Assembly: GCA_964540575.1 (NCBI GenBank)
Contig: CAZINI010000006.1
Span: 50,994 to 114,993, forward strand
Reading direction: 5' to 3'
DNA from: UMGS1889 sp964540575
GTDB taxonomy: Bacteria; Bacillota; Clostridia; Oscillospirales; Ruminococcaceae
Length of the DNA stretch: 64,000 bases
Shown: positions 7,098-14,922 of the stretch, piece after piece
Numbering within the stretch: position 1 is the stretch's first letter
How the letters are laid out: every line of letters begins with the position of its first letter
The notes under the pieces: model-generated
Database searches by the model: none
What the model saw: only the letters and a program-made list of their open reading frames with translations
What the model was told of the DNA's origin: nothing
Translations under genes and position numbers: made by a program

Positions 7098-7841
7098 ATG
7101 TCGGGACATTCCAAATGGAACAACATTAAGAGAAAAAAGGAAGCAACAGACGGTGCAAAGGCTAAGGTTTTCACCAAGATAGGCCGTGAGATCGCTGTCT
7201 GCGTTAAGGAGGGCGGCGGCGACCCCAACAACAACAGCAAGCTGCGTGACCTTATTGCAAAGGCAAAGTCCAACAACGTTCCCAACGACAACATTGACAG
7301 AATTATCAAGAAGGCTATGGGCGACGGTGACAAGACCAACTACGAGTCCAACGTTTACGAGGGCTACGGTCCCAGCGGAGTTGCTGTTATCGTTGAAACT
7401 CTTACCGATAACAAGAACAGAACTGCCGGCGATGTGCGTCACTATTTTGATAAGTTCGGCGGAAATCTGGGAACTACAGGCTGCGTTTCCTTTATGTTCT
7501 CCGATAAGGGTATTGTTATCGTTGAAAACACAGGTCTTGACGAGGACAAGGTAATGGAGGACGTTTTCGATGCGGGTGCTTCCGATTTCACAATGGACGA
7601 GGACAGCATCGAGATCGAAACTGAGCCGAGCGATGTGAGTGCCGTAAGAGAGGCTCTTGCTGCAAAGGGTTACAACGTTCTTTCCGCTGAGGTCGAGAAA
7701 ATTCCCGCTACCTATACAACTCTCACCGATGAGGACGATATAAAGAAGATGGGTCTGCTCCTTGAGCATCTTGAGGATAACGATGACGTTCAGAACGTTT
7801 ATCACAACTGGGATATGCCCGAGGAAGAGGACGAGGACTGA
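7098..7841 (+). CDS. yebC: YebC/PmpR family protein (TACO1-like)
   Basis: 247-aa YebC-family protein beginning MSGHSKWNNIKRKKEATDG, the family signature. Members were described as transcription regulators, and more recently as ribosome-associated factors that relieve stalling at polyproline-like sequences. The length and acidic C-terminus (PEEEDED) are normal. AAGGAGAG lies 10 nt upstream of the ATG. Monocistronic, closed by a strong terminator. Confidence 0.95.
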   Translation: MSGHSKWNNIKRKKEATDGAKAKVFTKIGREIAVCVKEGGGDPNNNSKLRDLIAKAKSNNVPNDNIDRIIKKAMGDGDKTNYESNVYEGYGPSGVAVIVETLTDNKNRTAGDVRHYFDKFGGNLGTTGCVSFMFSDKGIVIVENTGLDEDKVMEDVFDAGASDFTMDEDSIEIETEPSDVSAVREALAAKGYNVLSAEVEKIPATYTTLTDEDDIKKMGLLLEHLEDNDDVQNVYHNWDMPEEEDED

Positions 7842-7856
7842 TTTTCCGCAAAAACA

Positions 7857-7908
7857 ACGCTGCTGCCAAACCGCCGATAAAAGCGGTCTGACAGCAGCGT
7901 TTTTATTT
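7857..7908 (+). terminator. Rho-independent terminator of yebC
   Basis: ACGCTGCTG pairs with CAGCAGCGT around an inner ACCGC/GCGGT stem, followed by TTTTTATTTT. Also lies at the 3' end of the convergent small gene. Confidence 0.9.
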
Positions 7909-7922
7909 TGGAGAAGTAAAAA

Positions 7923-8132
7923 TCAAGATGCCTTGGAAATGCACTCCGAGCAAAAGGCTGAGGATCTGCCAAAGTCGATTCCGCCGATGCAGCCCGTGAG
8001 GGTGAAGCGTACCATATTTGGGTCGTCCTCGGGACGAATTGTGTATTCGCCGAGGTATTCCTTGCCGAGGTTTTCGATTTCCTCAAAATAGCTGTTGTAT
8101 GCCTTCAAAAAGCTTTCGTGAACATTTAACAT
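7923..8132 (-). CDS. Small conserved-looking protein, unknown function
   Basis: 69-aa protein with two cysteines near the C-terminus (CIGGI and CSEC). It is real: AAAGGAGG lies 7 nt before the ATG and a consensus promoter sits upstream. The sequence has an acidic amphipathic N-terminal helix (ESFLKAYNSYFEEIENLGKEYL), then a beta-like segment (EYTIRPEDDPNMVRFTL). No signal peptide. I do not recognise the family. It ends facing yebC and is likely monocistronic. Confidence 0.75.
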   Translation of the reverse strand: MLNVHESFLKAYNSYFEEIENLGKEYLGEYTIRPEDDPNMVRFTLTGCIGGIDFGRSSAFCSECISKAS

Positions 8133-8198
8133 AAATTCGTCCTCCTTTTGGGATAGTGTTCTGAAAGAGTTTTATTGGTTGTCCCTTTCTGTGATTTT

Positions 8199-8227
8199 AT
8201 TATAACACGGTTTGAATTAAAAGTCAA
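8199..8227 (-). promoter_or_regulatory. Promoter of the 69-aa gene
   Basis: Reverse-strand TTGACT (8227-8222), 17-nt spacer and TATAAT (8204-8199). The transcript would start about 55-60 nt before the ATG. Confidence 0.75.
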
Positions 8228-8259
8228 TTTACAATTTGGTGATATTTTTCGCTTGAATG

Positions 8260-8306
8260 GTTACAAATTGATAACAGTCGGTTACATGTTGGCAAAATAT
8301 GTTACA
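8260..8306. promoter_or_regulatory. Helically phased GTTACA repeats
   Basis: GTTACA occurs at 8260, 8281 and 8301 and ATAACA at 8271, so spacings are 11, 10 and 20 bp, all on one face of the helix. The array lies 33 bp upstream of the -35 box at 8222-8227. Direct repeats with this period are typical of OmpR/PhoB-type response regulator sites. The related TTGTAAY repeats are described at 42589 and 44132. Confidence 0.5.
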
Positions 8307-8346
8307 GTATCACACTCAAATCCGGAAGTTATTTTTGATTGAATTA

Positions 8347-10188
8347 TCAGCCAAAGTATTCCTGAGGAATATATCCGCAAAATACTTCCGACTCGATCGG
8401 TTCACTGCATGGTGTTTCATCAAATTGTGTGTCTATTGTGTACACCTTGCCTTGAAGAGTCAGCTGACACCAGAAATGCTGACCTCCGCCGTCCCTCTTA
8501 TCTCTGACACCTCGAACAACACGCACATCAAATCCGACATATTTCAATACATAATAAGTGGTGAATGCCCACGTTGCACATTGTCCCTCTTTCTTAACCA
8601 AAAGCTGCCATACGGGACGGTTTCCGTCTATCTTATTAATATCGGTCTGATATTTTGCTCCGCTCCTGTGAAGTCCCTTAAGCAGTGCAAAGAGTTTTTC
8701 TTCATTTGTCATACTGCTGTTTGTGTGCTTATCGACAAAATCCTTTACAAGCTGCAGCTCTTCGCCGGAAACCGCTGCTACAGGTTTCAGCTCAACTGAA
8801 TCGACAAGTGCTCTGGCACCAAATGTAGAATAGTCAAATGTATAATCGGTATATACCTTTTTCTTATTTACTATTCTGTAAAATCTTATGGCCAAATATC
8901 TCTTTCTGCTGCCGTTGAGTTCTGCGACAGTATTCGCAGGGTCGCTTGGATTTCGGTAGATAAGCTTGATATCGGGATACTTTTTTTGTATTTTCTCCGT
9001 CACAGCAACAGTGTGACCATAGCCATCTGTAAATCTCTTAATGTAGTATGGTTCGTTATATTCATATATCTCAACTCCGTCATAATAGTTAGGAGTAGCA
9101 ATAAATTTCACTTTGCATGTTTTTGTATCATTGGTGATCGTCGCTGCGGGGCATGGATATACTTTATCTGTATTCTGGAAAACAAGCTCACCGTCAAGAT
9201 AGTATCTCACGGCAATGTAATACTTCTTATTAACGTCAAGCTCACCGACTTTCACACGCCCATAATATCCGGTTGTGTATTCAAATTCATCGTCACTCTT
9301 CAGGCAGTATACCTTCTTTTTTTCATCGTATACATAAAGTCTGACTATACAATTTTTGCCTATGTTAGGATCGCTTAAGCTATCGGGTCCGGGTGCTTTT
9401 ATGCCAATTTTTCCGAAATTCGTAAACTTCTTATAATCTGCGATCGAATTGTAGCTAAAGAAAGAAGAGTATTCGATAGGTCTGCTTTTTAATTTTTTTG
9501 CCTTGTCCTGAACTTCGCTTACAGTAATGGTATCTCCATCCTTCATAAGCTGGCTGTTCTTGTCGGGAACGACAGGCTTTTTTTCCTCCTTAGGTGCCTC
9601 TACCCACATTTCATCTGTAAATATTTTGTCGGGATACTCTTTGTAATAAGCCTCTAAAACTACATAACCGACTTTTTTGCCCGTTACCGTGAAGGAAAAG
9701 CTGCTGCCGTATGGAATCTTCTGAGTTGACACATCGGAAATGCTGATAATTCCCTCCTTGGCATTGCGTACCCTGACACATAAACTATTACCGCCCGGGC
9801 TAAAGCTTCTTACTGTAACCTTCATTGTTTCGCCTAAATCAATGTGCTTATAATTTATAGCGAACGTTATCCAGCCCGGCAATACTTTTATTTTGCATTG
9901 GTAGGAGCCGTTGCTTGTTTTTGCGGTTATAGTCACATTTCCCGTAGAAAGAGCTTCTACCCAACCCGACTGATCGACTGTAGCTATACTGCTGTCGGAA
10001 GAGCTCCATGTGATCTTTCCGGAATAGCCCGAAAGTTCAAGCTCCTTTCCCGTTCCGGTATAAATAGTTGCTTCGGATTCTGCAAATCCTATGTTTGCGG
10101 CAGATACAGATACCACTGCCCCGGGAAATGACATTATCATTATCAATGACAGCATCAGCGAAATAAAACGAAATAATCTTTTTTTCAT
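8347..10188 (-). CDS. Secreted Ig-like/transglutaminase-like protein
   Basis: 613-aa exported protein. A signal peptide (KKRLFRFISLMLSLIMIMS, cleavage near VSAAN) is followed by a bacterial Ig-like group 2 domain (roughly residues 25-95, with GKITWSSSDSSIATVD), further beta-rich regions, and a C-terminal transglutaminase-like cysteine-protease-fold domain. Its catalytic triad is visible as Cys537 in GQCATWAF, His571 in GGQHFWC and Asp586 in YTIDTQF. Likely a surface enzyme acting on peptides or cell-wall material. ATG 10188 is chosen because AAAGGGGTG lies 5 nt upstream. Transcribed from its own promoter; no sortase or SLH anchor is seen, so it may be released. Confidence 0.85.
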   Translation of the reverse strand: MKKRLFRFISLMLSLIMIMSFPGAVVSVSAANIGFAESEATIYTGTGKELELSGYSGKITWSSSDSSIATVDQSGWVEALSTGNVTITAKTSNGSYQCKIKVLPGWITFAINYKHIDLGETMKVTVRSFSPGGNSLCVRVRNAKEGIISISDVSTQKIPYGSSFSFTVTGKKVGYVVLEAYYKEYPDKIFTDEMWVEAPKEEKKPVVPDKNSQLMKDGDTITVSEVQDKAKKLKSRPIEYSSFFSYNSIADYKKFTNFGKIGIKAPGPDSLSDPNIGKNCIVRLYVYDEKKKVYCLKSDDEFEYTTGYYGRVKVGELDVNKKYYIAVRYYLDGELVFQNTDKVYPCPAATITNDTKTCKVKFIATPNYYDGVEIYEYNEPYYIKRFTDGYGHTVAVTEKIQKKYPDIKLIYRNPSDPANTVAELNGSRKRYLAIRFYRIVNKKKVYTDYTFDYSTFGARALVDSVELKPVAAVSGEELQLVKDFVDKHTNSSMTNEEKLFALLKGLHRSGAKYQTDINKIDGNRPVWQLLVKKEGQCATWAFTTYYVLKYVGFDVRVVRGVRDKRDGGGQHFWCQLTLQGKVYTIDTQFDETPCSEPIESEVFCGYIPQEYFG

Positions 10189-10213
10189 AAAAGCACCCCT
10201 TTTCATATTTTCT

Positions 10214-10242
10214 ATTGTACACTTATTTTGATAAATTGTCAA
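10214..10242 (-). promoter_or_regulatory. Promoter of the transglutaminase-like gene
   Basis: Reverse-strand TTGACA (10242-10237), 17-nt spacer and TACAAT (10219-10214), 26 nt before the ATG. Confidence 0.8.
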
Positions 10243-10359
10243 TAATCGACTTTATTAGCTTTGAAATCAGAAAAACAAGAATAAAATGACTATGTGTTTG
10301 CTGTCCTGCAAGCTTAAAGCATATCCGTTCTTTATCGGGAGGATAATGATGGGTTTGGG

Positions 10360-11835
10360 TCATTCTCTGATAATTACCGTATCCTCCGGGAATACTTTTT
10401 CTCCTATTTCTGTAATACTTTTGGGAATAGTTACTTCTTTAAGAGCGTTACACTCCCAAAATGCCTTTTCACCTATCTCTGTCACACTTTTGGGAATAGT
10501 TACTTCTGAAAGTGCTTTACAACCCAAAAATGCCTGTTCACCTATCTCTGTCACACTTTCCGGGATATTTACCTCTGTAAGATTACTACATTTATAAAAT
10601 ACCCCTTCATCAATTTTTGTAACACCATTAGGAATATTTATACTTGTGATCGACTCACAGAAATCAAAGGCTTCTTTTTCAATTTCGGTAACACCTTCGG
10701 GAATAATTAATTCCTCTATATATGAAGATTGAAAAAAAGTTCTGTAAGCTATCTTAGTAACTCCATCGGGAATATTTATTTTTCTTATGTTTGTTTTGCT
10801 GAACGCCTCCTCTCCGATCTCGGTAACGTTGTTCGGAATATGGATTTCCTCAATTTTTTTGCACTCAGCAAAAGCAGCTTTTCCAATTTTTGTGACCCCC
10901 TCGGGAATAACTATTTCTTTTAGCCCGCTCTTTTTAAAAGTATACTCTGCTATTTCGGTAACACCATCGGGAATAGTTATATTCTCTAACTCTCTGCAAT
11001 CAGAAAAAGCTGAACTTCCTATAACAGTTACGCTGTCGGGAATAACAACACTTGTAAGTTCGTCACATTCAGAAAATGTACTGCCTTCTATTTCGGTAAT
11101 TCCATCGGGAATCACAATAGACTTTAATGCTCGGCAGCGGAAAAAAGCATCATAACCTATTTTAGTGACACTGCTTGGAATAATAATATCGGTATACGCT
11201 CCAAATGACAAGCACTCATAAAAAGCACCGCTGCCTATTTCCGTAACACTGTCCGGAATTACTATTTCCTCTATGCCGGACCATTTGAAGGCACCGCTGG
11301 GTATTTTAGTTATGCTGTCGGGAAGCACAATGCTTTTCAATAAATCACAGTTACGGAAAACCTCATCTCCTAATTCGGTAACACTGTTGGGAATTGTTAC
11401 TTTGTTAAGGTCACTACAGCCTTGAAAAGCATTGTCGCCTATGGAAGTCACGCTGTCGGGAATATCGATTTCATCAATATACGCACAGTCACAAAAGGCA
11501 TAACTTCCTATTTTTGTTACAGGCTTTCCGTCTATCTCAGAGGGTATCACCACTTCCAAAACGGAACGATCAACACTGTCTATCTCAATATGATCGGCGT
11601 ACTCGTCGTATTTAATATCTCCGTGACTCAGACCTGTATTTATTGGAATTTCCGGAACATCATAGATACTCTCACGCATTTCGGGAGAAATTGTAAATTC
11701 CTCCGATGCGGAGGAAAATGTTGTCTCAGCAGAGTTATCCGCCGCTCCCTCGTTCTCCGTTGTATTTCCGCAGGCTGTCAAACTTGCCATCATAGCCGCA
11801 GCTGTAAATGCTGCAATTATTTTCTTGTAGTTCAT
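10360..11835 (-). CDS. BspA-type leucine-rich repeat lipoprotein
   Basis: 491-aa lipoprotein with a signal peptide ending in the lipobox LTAC (Cys22), a Ser/Thr/Glu-rich spacer, and then about 17 tandem LRR_5 units of roughly 23 residues from about residue 75 to the end. The repeat consensus is (I)PDSVTEIGxxAFxxCxxLxxVx. Such proteins are surface adhesins or ligand-binding proteins in gut Firmicutes and Treponema/Bacteroides BspA. GGAAGGGAA precedes the ATG. The same repeat type forms the ectodomain of the kinase at 14923, suggesting related ligands. No terminator is obvious in 10245-10359. Confidence 0.9.
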   Translation of the reverse strand: MNYKKIIAAFTAAAMMASLTACGNTTENEGAADNSAETTFSSASEEFTISPEMRESIYDVPEIPINTGLSHGDIKYDEYADHIEIDSVDRSVLEVVIPSEIDGKPVTKIGSYAFCDCAYIDEIDIPDSVTSIGDNAFQGCSDLNKVTIPNSVTELGDEVFRNCDLLKSIVLPDSITKIPSGAFKWSGIEEIVIPDSVTEIGSGAFYECLSFGAYTDIIIPSSVTKIGYDAFFRCRALKSIVIPDGITEIEGSTFSECDELTSVVIPDSVTVIGSSAFSDCRELENITIPDGVTEIAEYTFKKSGLKEIVIPEGVTKIGKAAFAECKKIEEIHIPNNVTEIGEEAFSKTNIRKINIPDGVTKIAYRTFFQSSYIEELIIPEGVTEIEKEAFDFCESITSINIPNGVTKIDEGVFYKCSNLTEVNIPESVTEIGEQAFLGCKALSEVTIPKSVTEIGEKAFWECNALKEVTIPKSITEIGEKVFPEDTVIIRE

Positions 11836-11927
11836 AATAGATTCCCTTCCGTAATCTGCTGTAACAAGCGTTTTACTATGCGTTTGCTAAATTTTCTGTA
11901 AATTATTAGTGAATTTTATTGTTTGCC

Positions 11928-12800
11928 TCAATAGCGATTTTGATAATAAGTATCATTGCTGTTTGCAATGCCAACTGCGATCGATGCGGAGGTCTGGGCG
12001 TTTCTTGCAGTTTCAAGTGCCTGCTGAGCGGCAATGTTTGCCTGATTTGCAAGCTCGGTCTGTCTTGCCTGATACTGTTCGAGCGTATTCTTATGACGCA
12101 TATCCTCATAAACCGCTATTGCATCTGCAACATTGTCCGCACGTCGGTCATTATAGATACCGAGGAATGTGGGTCCTGCACTCCAATAGGTCTGGGGAAG
12201 TGCCGCTCTGTCAGCGGAAATTATCGTGCGTAATTTATGGAATTCATTAAACAGATCGTTGTATTCCTCATATTTTTCTGCGGCATCACCGCTGTTTCTT
12301 TCATAATCCCATAATTTTTGTTTGTATTCTCCCACTTTATTACTAATTTCATCCTGATGATTTACAAGATATACAAAACAGTTCAGCTTGCCGACGACCT
12401 TATACACTAAAAACATACATACGCCCTGGATTATCAACCAAGAGCCCTTAGGAAAATTGAAGGTTATGTCGCCTGTGAGGGTTTTTGCCATAATAATTAT
12501 AGTCAATATCCATCCCAATCCTCCGCCAAATATTAAGGCAATAACCATTAATGGGAATCGCAGACCTGCCATATTTTCTTCCTGCATTTCCTTGCAAATT
12601 TTCTTCTTATACTCGCTCTCGGACATCATTCCGCCGTTTCTTTTTACGGTAGCAAGATGATCATACCTGTTACGTCTTTCTGCGAGCCACATCGCTTTAG
12701 CGGCTATCTGGCAGCTGAGCGGGAAAACCGGCAGCGATGTGTCAATACCGTTATTTCTCAGAAAAGCTTCCTGTTCAGCAGTAAATAAATTTGTACTCAT
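11928..12800 (-). CDS. Membrane/coiled-coil protein, unknown function
   Basis: 290-aa protein with a soluble N-terminal segment, two transmembrane helices at about residues 82-105 and 122-145 (LMVIALIFGGGLGWILTII and WLIIQGVCMFLVYKVV) and a long helical, Ala/Gln/Asn-rich C-terminus likely to be coiled coil. No lipobox. ATG 12800 has AAGGGGTC 8 nt upstream; the longer frame to 12842 overlaps the ribosome binding site. It shares orientation with the LRR lipoprotein gene 92 nt downstream and may be cotranscribed. I do not recognise the family. Confidence 0.8.
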   Translation of the reverse strand: MSTNLFTAEQEAFLRNNGIDTSLPVFPLSCQIAAKAMWLAERRNRYDHLATVKRNGGMMSESEYKKKICKEMQEENMAGLRFPLMVIALIFGGGLGWILTIIIMAKTLTGDITFNFPKGSWLIIQGVCMFLVYKVVGKLNCFVYLVNHQDEISNKVGEYKQKLWDYERNSGDAAEKYEEYNDLFNEFHKLRTIISADRAALPQTYWSAGPTFLGIYNDRRADNVADAIAVYEDMRHKNTLEQYQARQTELANQANIAAQQALETARNAQTSASIAVGIANSNDTYYQNRY

Positions 12801-12865
12801 AATTAATGACCCCTTTTTAATCATAATTTTGCAAGCTGTCATACTTGGCTTGTTTCGATGTTTTT

Positions 12866-12874
12866 ATTATAGCA
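12866..12874 (-). promoter_or_regulatory. Extended -10 element upstream of 11928-12800
   Basis: Reverse-strand TGCTATAAT with no good -35 at 17 nt. Further upstream lies CGCTTGTTACAG, which also occurs upstream of the LRR lipoprotein gene (around 11860-11872), suggesting shared activation. The rest of 12880-13108 shows nothing else definite. Confidence 0.45.
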
Positions 12875-13108
12875 TCACAGTTATGATAATCTGTAACAAG
12901 CGGTTTACCTGCTCAATTTAAACTATTTTATTGCCGTTTTCCGCCGCTGTATTATATAGTGTTTGGCAACATAGTACAATAACGGCACAATAATATATGT
13001 ATATTTTCACAATGAGCTGTTATTTGTATGACCATATACAGGGTGTTTTCGGGAAGTGTAAAACCGACGTTACAAGATTTGAAAAAAGCTGTGATATAAT
13101 ATAAATAA

Positions 13109-13229
13109 TGCTAAACACCCATTAATCACGGGAATCTCTCGGCGTAAAAACCCATAAACAAAACTGTTTTCAACAGTTTTAAGCTTCTTTACGCCGATTT
13201 CTTCTCCGTGATTTAAATAGTGTTTAGTA
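13109..13229 (+). repeat. Inverted-repeat element, copy A (121 bp)
   Basis: Ends TGCTAAACAC and GTGTTTAGTA form terminal inverted repeats. Internally ATCACGG pairs with CCGTGAT and CGGCGTAAA with TTTACGCCG, with an extra apical hairpin AAAACTGTT/AACAGTTTT. GGGAATCTCTC and GATTTCTTCTCC are conserved with copies B (20204-20304) and C (44507-44607). MITE-like or structured RNA; see findings. Confidence 0.85.
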
Positions 13230-13276
13230 TAGATCAAGCGGCAGAGCGGTTTGGTGCCATGCCTATGAAAAAAGCG

Positions 13277-13305
13277 TTGATTTTTGGCATGGTTTATGTT
13301 ATAAT
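13277..13305 (+). promoter_or_regulatory. Promoter of the 13435 gene
   Basis: TTGATT (13277-13282), 17-nt spacer and TATAAT (13300-13305), 48 bp downstream of repeat copy A. Leader of about 120 nt. Confidence 0.6.
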
Positions 13306-13434
13306 AATTGTTGTATGTCATCAGCATTATATGCTGCCCGGTATCTGCAATTATAGTATTGCGGTCAGTATGCCTGATACACTAAGACAGGCGAACCGTT
13401 CTGTATGTATTCTATTAACGGGGGAAAACTCAAC

Positions 13435-14637
13435 ATGATTGCAGAAAATACAGAAGCCTTTGAATTCACAAATCTTGCGGAAAATGATTTTTACGATATA
13501 ATCGAAAACAGCGATTTCTTTAATCAGGAATCGGAAACGATCTTCAACTACCTGAAAAATAAGATCGGACGTATCCATTTCTGCGATTATCTTAAAAGAT
13601 TTATTTACCGCAGAGTTCATCCGGGCGGAAGAAGCCGTCAGGATGTTGATTACCGGGAATACATAATCGGTTCCTTTCGTGAAAACAAGGTGCCTTCATC
13701 AATGGCGGAATCGGGTACAAAGCTTTCTGCCGCTGCGGGCAACTGGCTCTCTCAGCACTGTGTAAACAGAGATACTGTTTTTCTCATCGGCTTTGGCTTG
13801 AAAATGAGCAGCAGCGAGGTTTCCGAGTTTCTTATAAATGCTATCGGAGATATGGATTTCGATTTTAATAATCCATATGAGGTCATTTATTGGTATTGTT
13901 TCAGAAATGAGCTTTCGTATGCTGATATGAAGCGTCTGACAGCACAGTATGAGAGCATTTCGGGTGTTGACGCTTCATCGAAAACAAATCTGACTTCTCA
14001 CGCCATGATACAGGATTATCTTATGCGTATAGTCAGCGAGGAAGAGCTTATGAATTTCCTCGGTGAATATAAAGGCACGAAGCAATCGGAAACCATATGG
14101 GAAGTATTTGAAAGCTTGTATGATCAGGCTTGTGAGATAATTGCCGAAAATATCAATTTTGAAAATGAGAATATGGGTAAAAAGCTCCCGCCAAAAAGTC
14201 CCGAAAGCATCAGTGCACTGGATATTGAACGGCGGTTATATACGGGAGTTCCCATAGACAGCCACGGAAATCTGTGTCCCATGACACAGTCTGTATTATG
14301 CGGACTTTTCGGCGAAAAGCGGTTTAACAGGAAACGTATCTCCGACCTGAAAAAGGGGATAAAGCTGCCCGAAAGGTTTGATGTGATAACCCTCTGCTTT
14401 ATTATTGCTGCGGAAAAAACGCTTGCGATAAGGAGCAATGTGGATGTTAAACGCAACTATTATAATTTTGTAAAGAACACCAATGAAACGCTGACAAAAT
14501 GCAGGTTCGGCAACCTTTATGCCGCAAATCCATATGAGAACTTTATTATGATGTGTATGATGTGTCAGGATCCTATGCTTACTTTTTCGGATATATGGGA
14601 GTATTCATACAATTCCGAAAAAAAGATGCAGCCATAA
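13435..14637 (+). CDS. Hypothetical protein upstream of kinase pair
   Basis: 400-aa soluble, acidic, helix-rich protein without signal peptide or membrane segment. I do not recognise a family. The C-terminal third has basic residues in a short helix set (EKRFNRKRISDLKKGIKLPERFD) that could bind nucleic acid or protein. ATG 13435 is preferred over 13405 because GGGGGAA lies 8-10 nt upstream. It sits in the same orientation ahead of the two Ser/Thr kinases but is separated from them by 285 bp containing inverted repeats, so membership in that system is only suggested by position. Confidence 0.75.
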   Translation: MIAENTEAFEFTNLAENDFYDIIENSDFFNQESETIFNYLKNKIGRIHFCDYLKRFIYRRVHPGGRSRQDVDYREYIIGSFRENKVPSSMAESGTKLSAAAGNWLSQHCVNRDTVFLIGFGLKMSSSEVSEFLINAIGDMDFDFNNPYEVIYWYCFRNELSYADMKRLTAQYESISGVDASSKTNLTSHAMIQDYLMRIVSEEELMNFLGEYKGTKQSETIWEVFESLYDQACEIIAENINFENENMGKKLPPKSPESISALDIERRLYTGVPIDSHGNLCPMTQSVLCGLFGEKRFNRKRISDLKKGIKLPERFDVITLCFIIAAEKTLAIRSNVDVKRNYYNFVKNTNETLTKCRFGNLYAANPYENFIMMCMMCQDPMLTFSDIWEYSYNSEKKMQP

Positions 14638-14660
14638 TTGAAGTATACTGTCTGAACCTG

Positions 14661-14746
14661 ATATGTTTATAAAAACGGAAAAAGATTAACACCAAGAAAA
14701 CACTGATTAAATCTTTTCGTATTTATCGGCTTTTTCCTAAACATAT
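14661..14746. repeat. Imperfect palindrome downstream of 13435 gene
   Basis: ATATGTTTA (14661-14669) pairs perfectly with TAAACATAT (14738-14746). An inner arm GAAAAAGATTAA pairs with TTAAATCTTTTC with one bulge. It could be a terminator-like 3' structure or a small mobile relic, and overlaps the next inverted repeat by two bases. Confidence 0.5.
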
Positions 14747-14902
14747 TGCTCCACCAATTAACTGATGAAGATTTATGCGAAGAACCGCTGTCGAAAGACT
14801 AGGAAGAAAGCCGCAGGAATATGCGGATATTTCAAGGCTTTATGACGACGTATTTCGGCAGCGGGGCAAGCAGAAAATTCAATAGTTAATTGGGGGAGCA
14901 AT
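14745..14902. repeat. 158-bp segment bounded by 19-bp inverted repeats
   Basis: Left arm 14745-14763 (ATTGCTCCACCAATTAACT) and right arm 14884-14902 are reverse complements at 18 of 19 positions. The interior contains a 36-codon frame (14775-14885, M-R-R-T-A-V-E-R...R-G-K-Q-K-I-Q) lacking a ribosome binding site, probably a gene remnant. The right arm lies 20 bp before the kinase start and may affect its translation. Confidence 0.65.
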
Positions 14903-14922
14903 AATACCAAGGGTGATAAACA

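Noticed and set aside
13220..13438. 72-codon forward frame with a hydrophobic stretch
   Set aside because: It begins inside repeat copy A, runs across the promoter at 13277-13305 and has no ribosome binding site.
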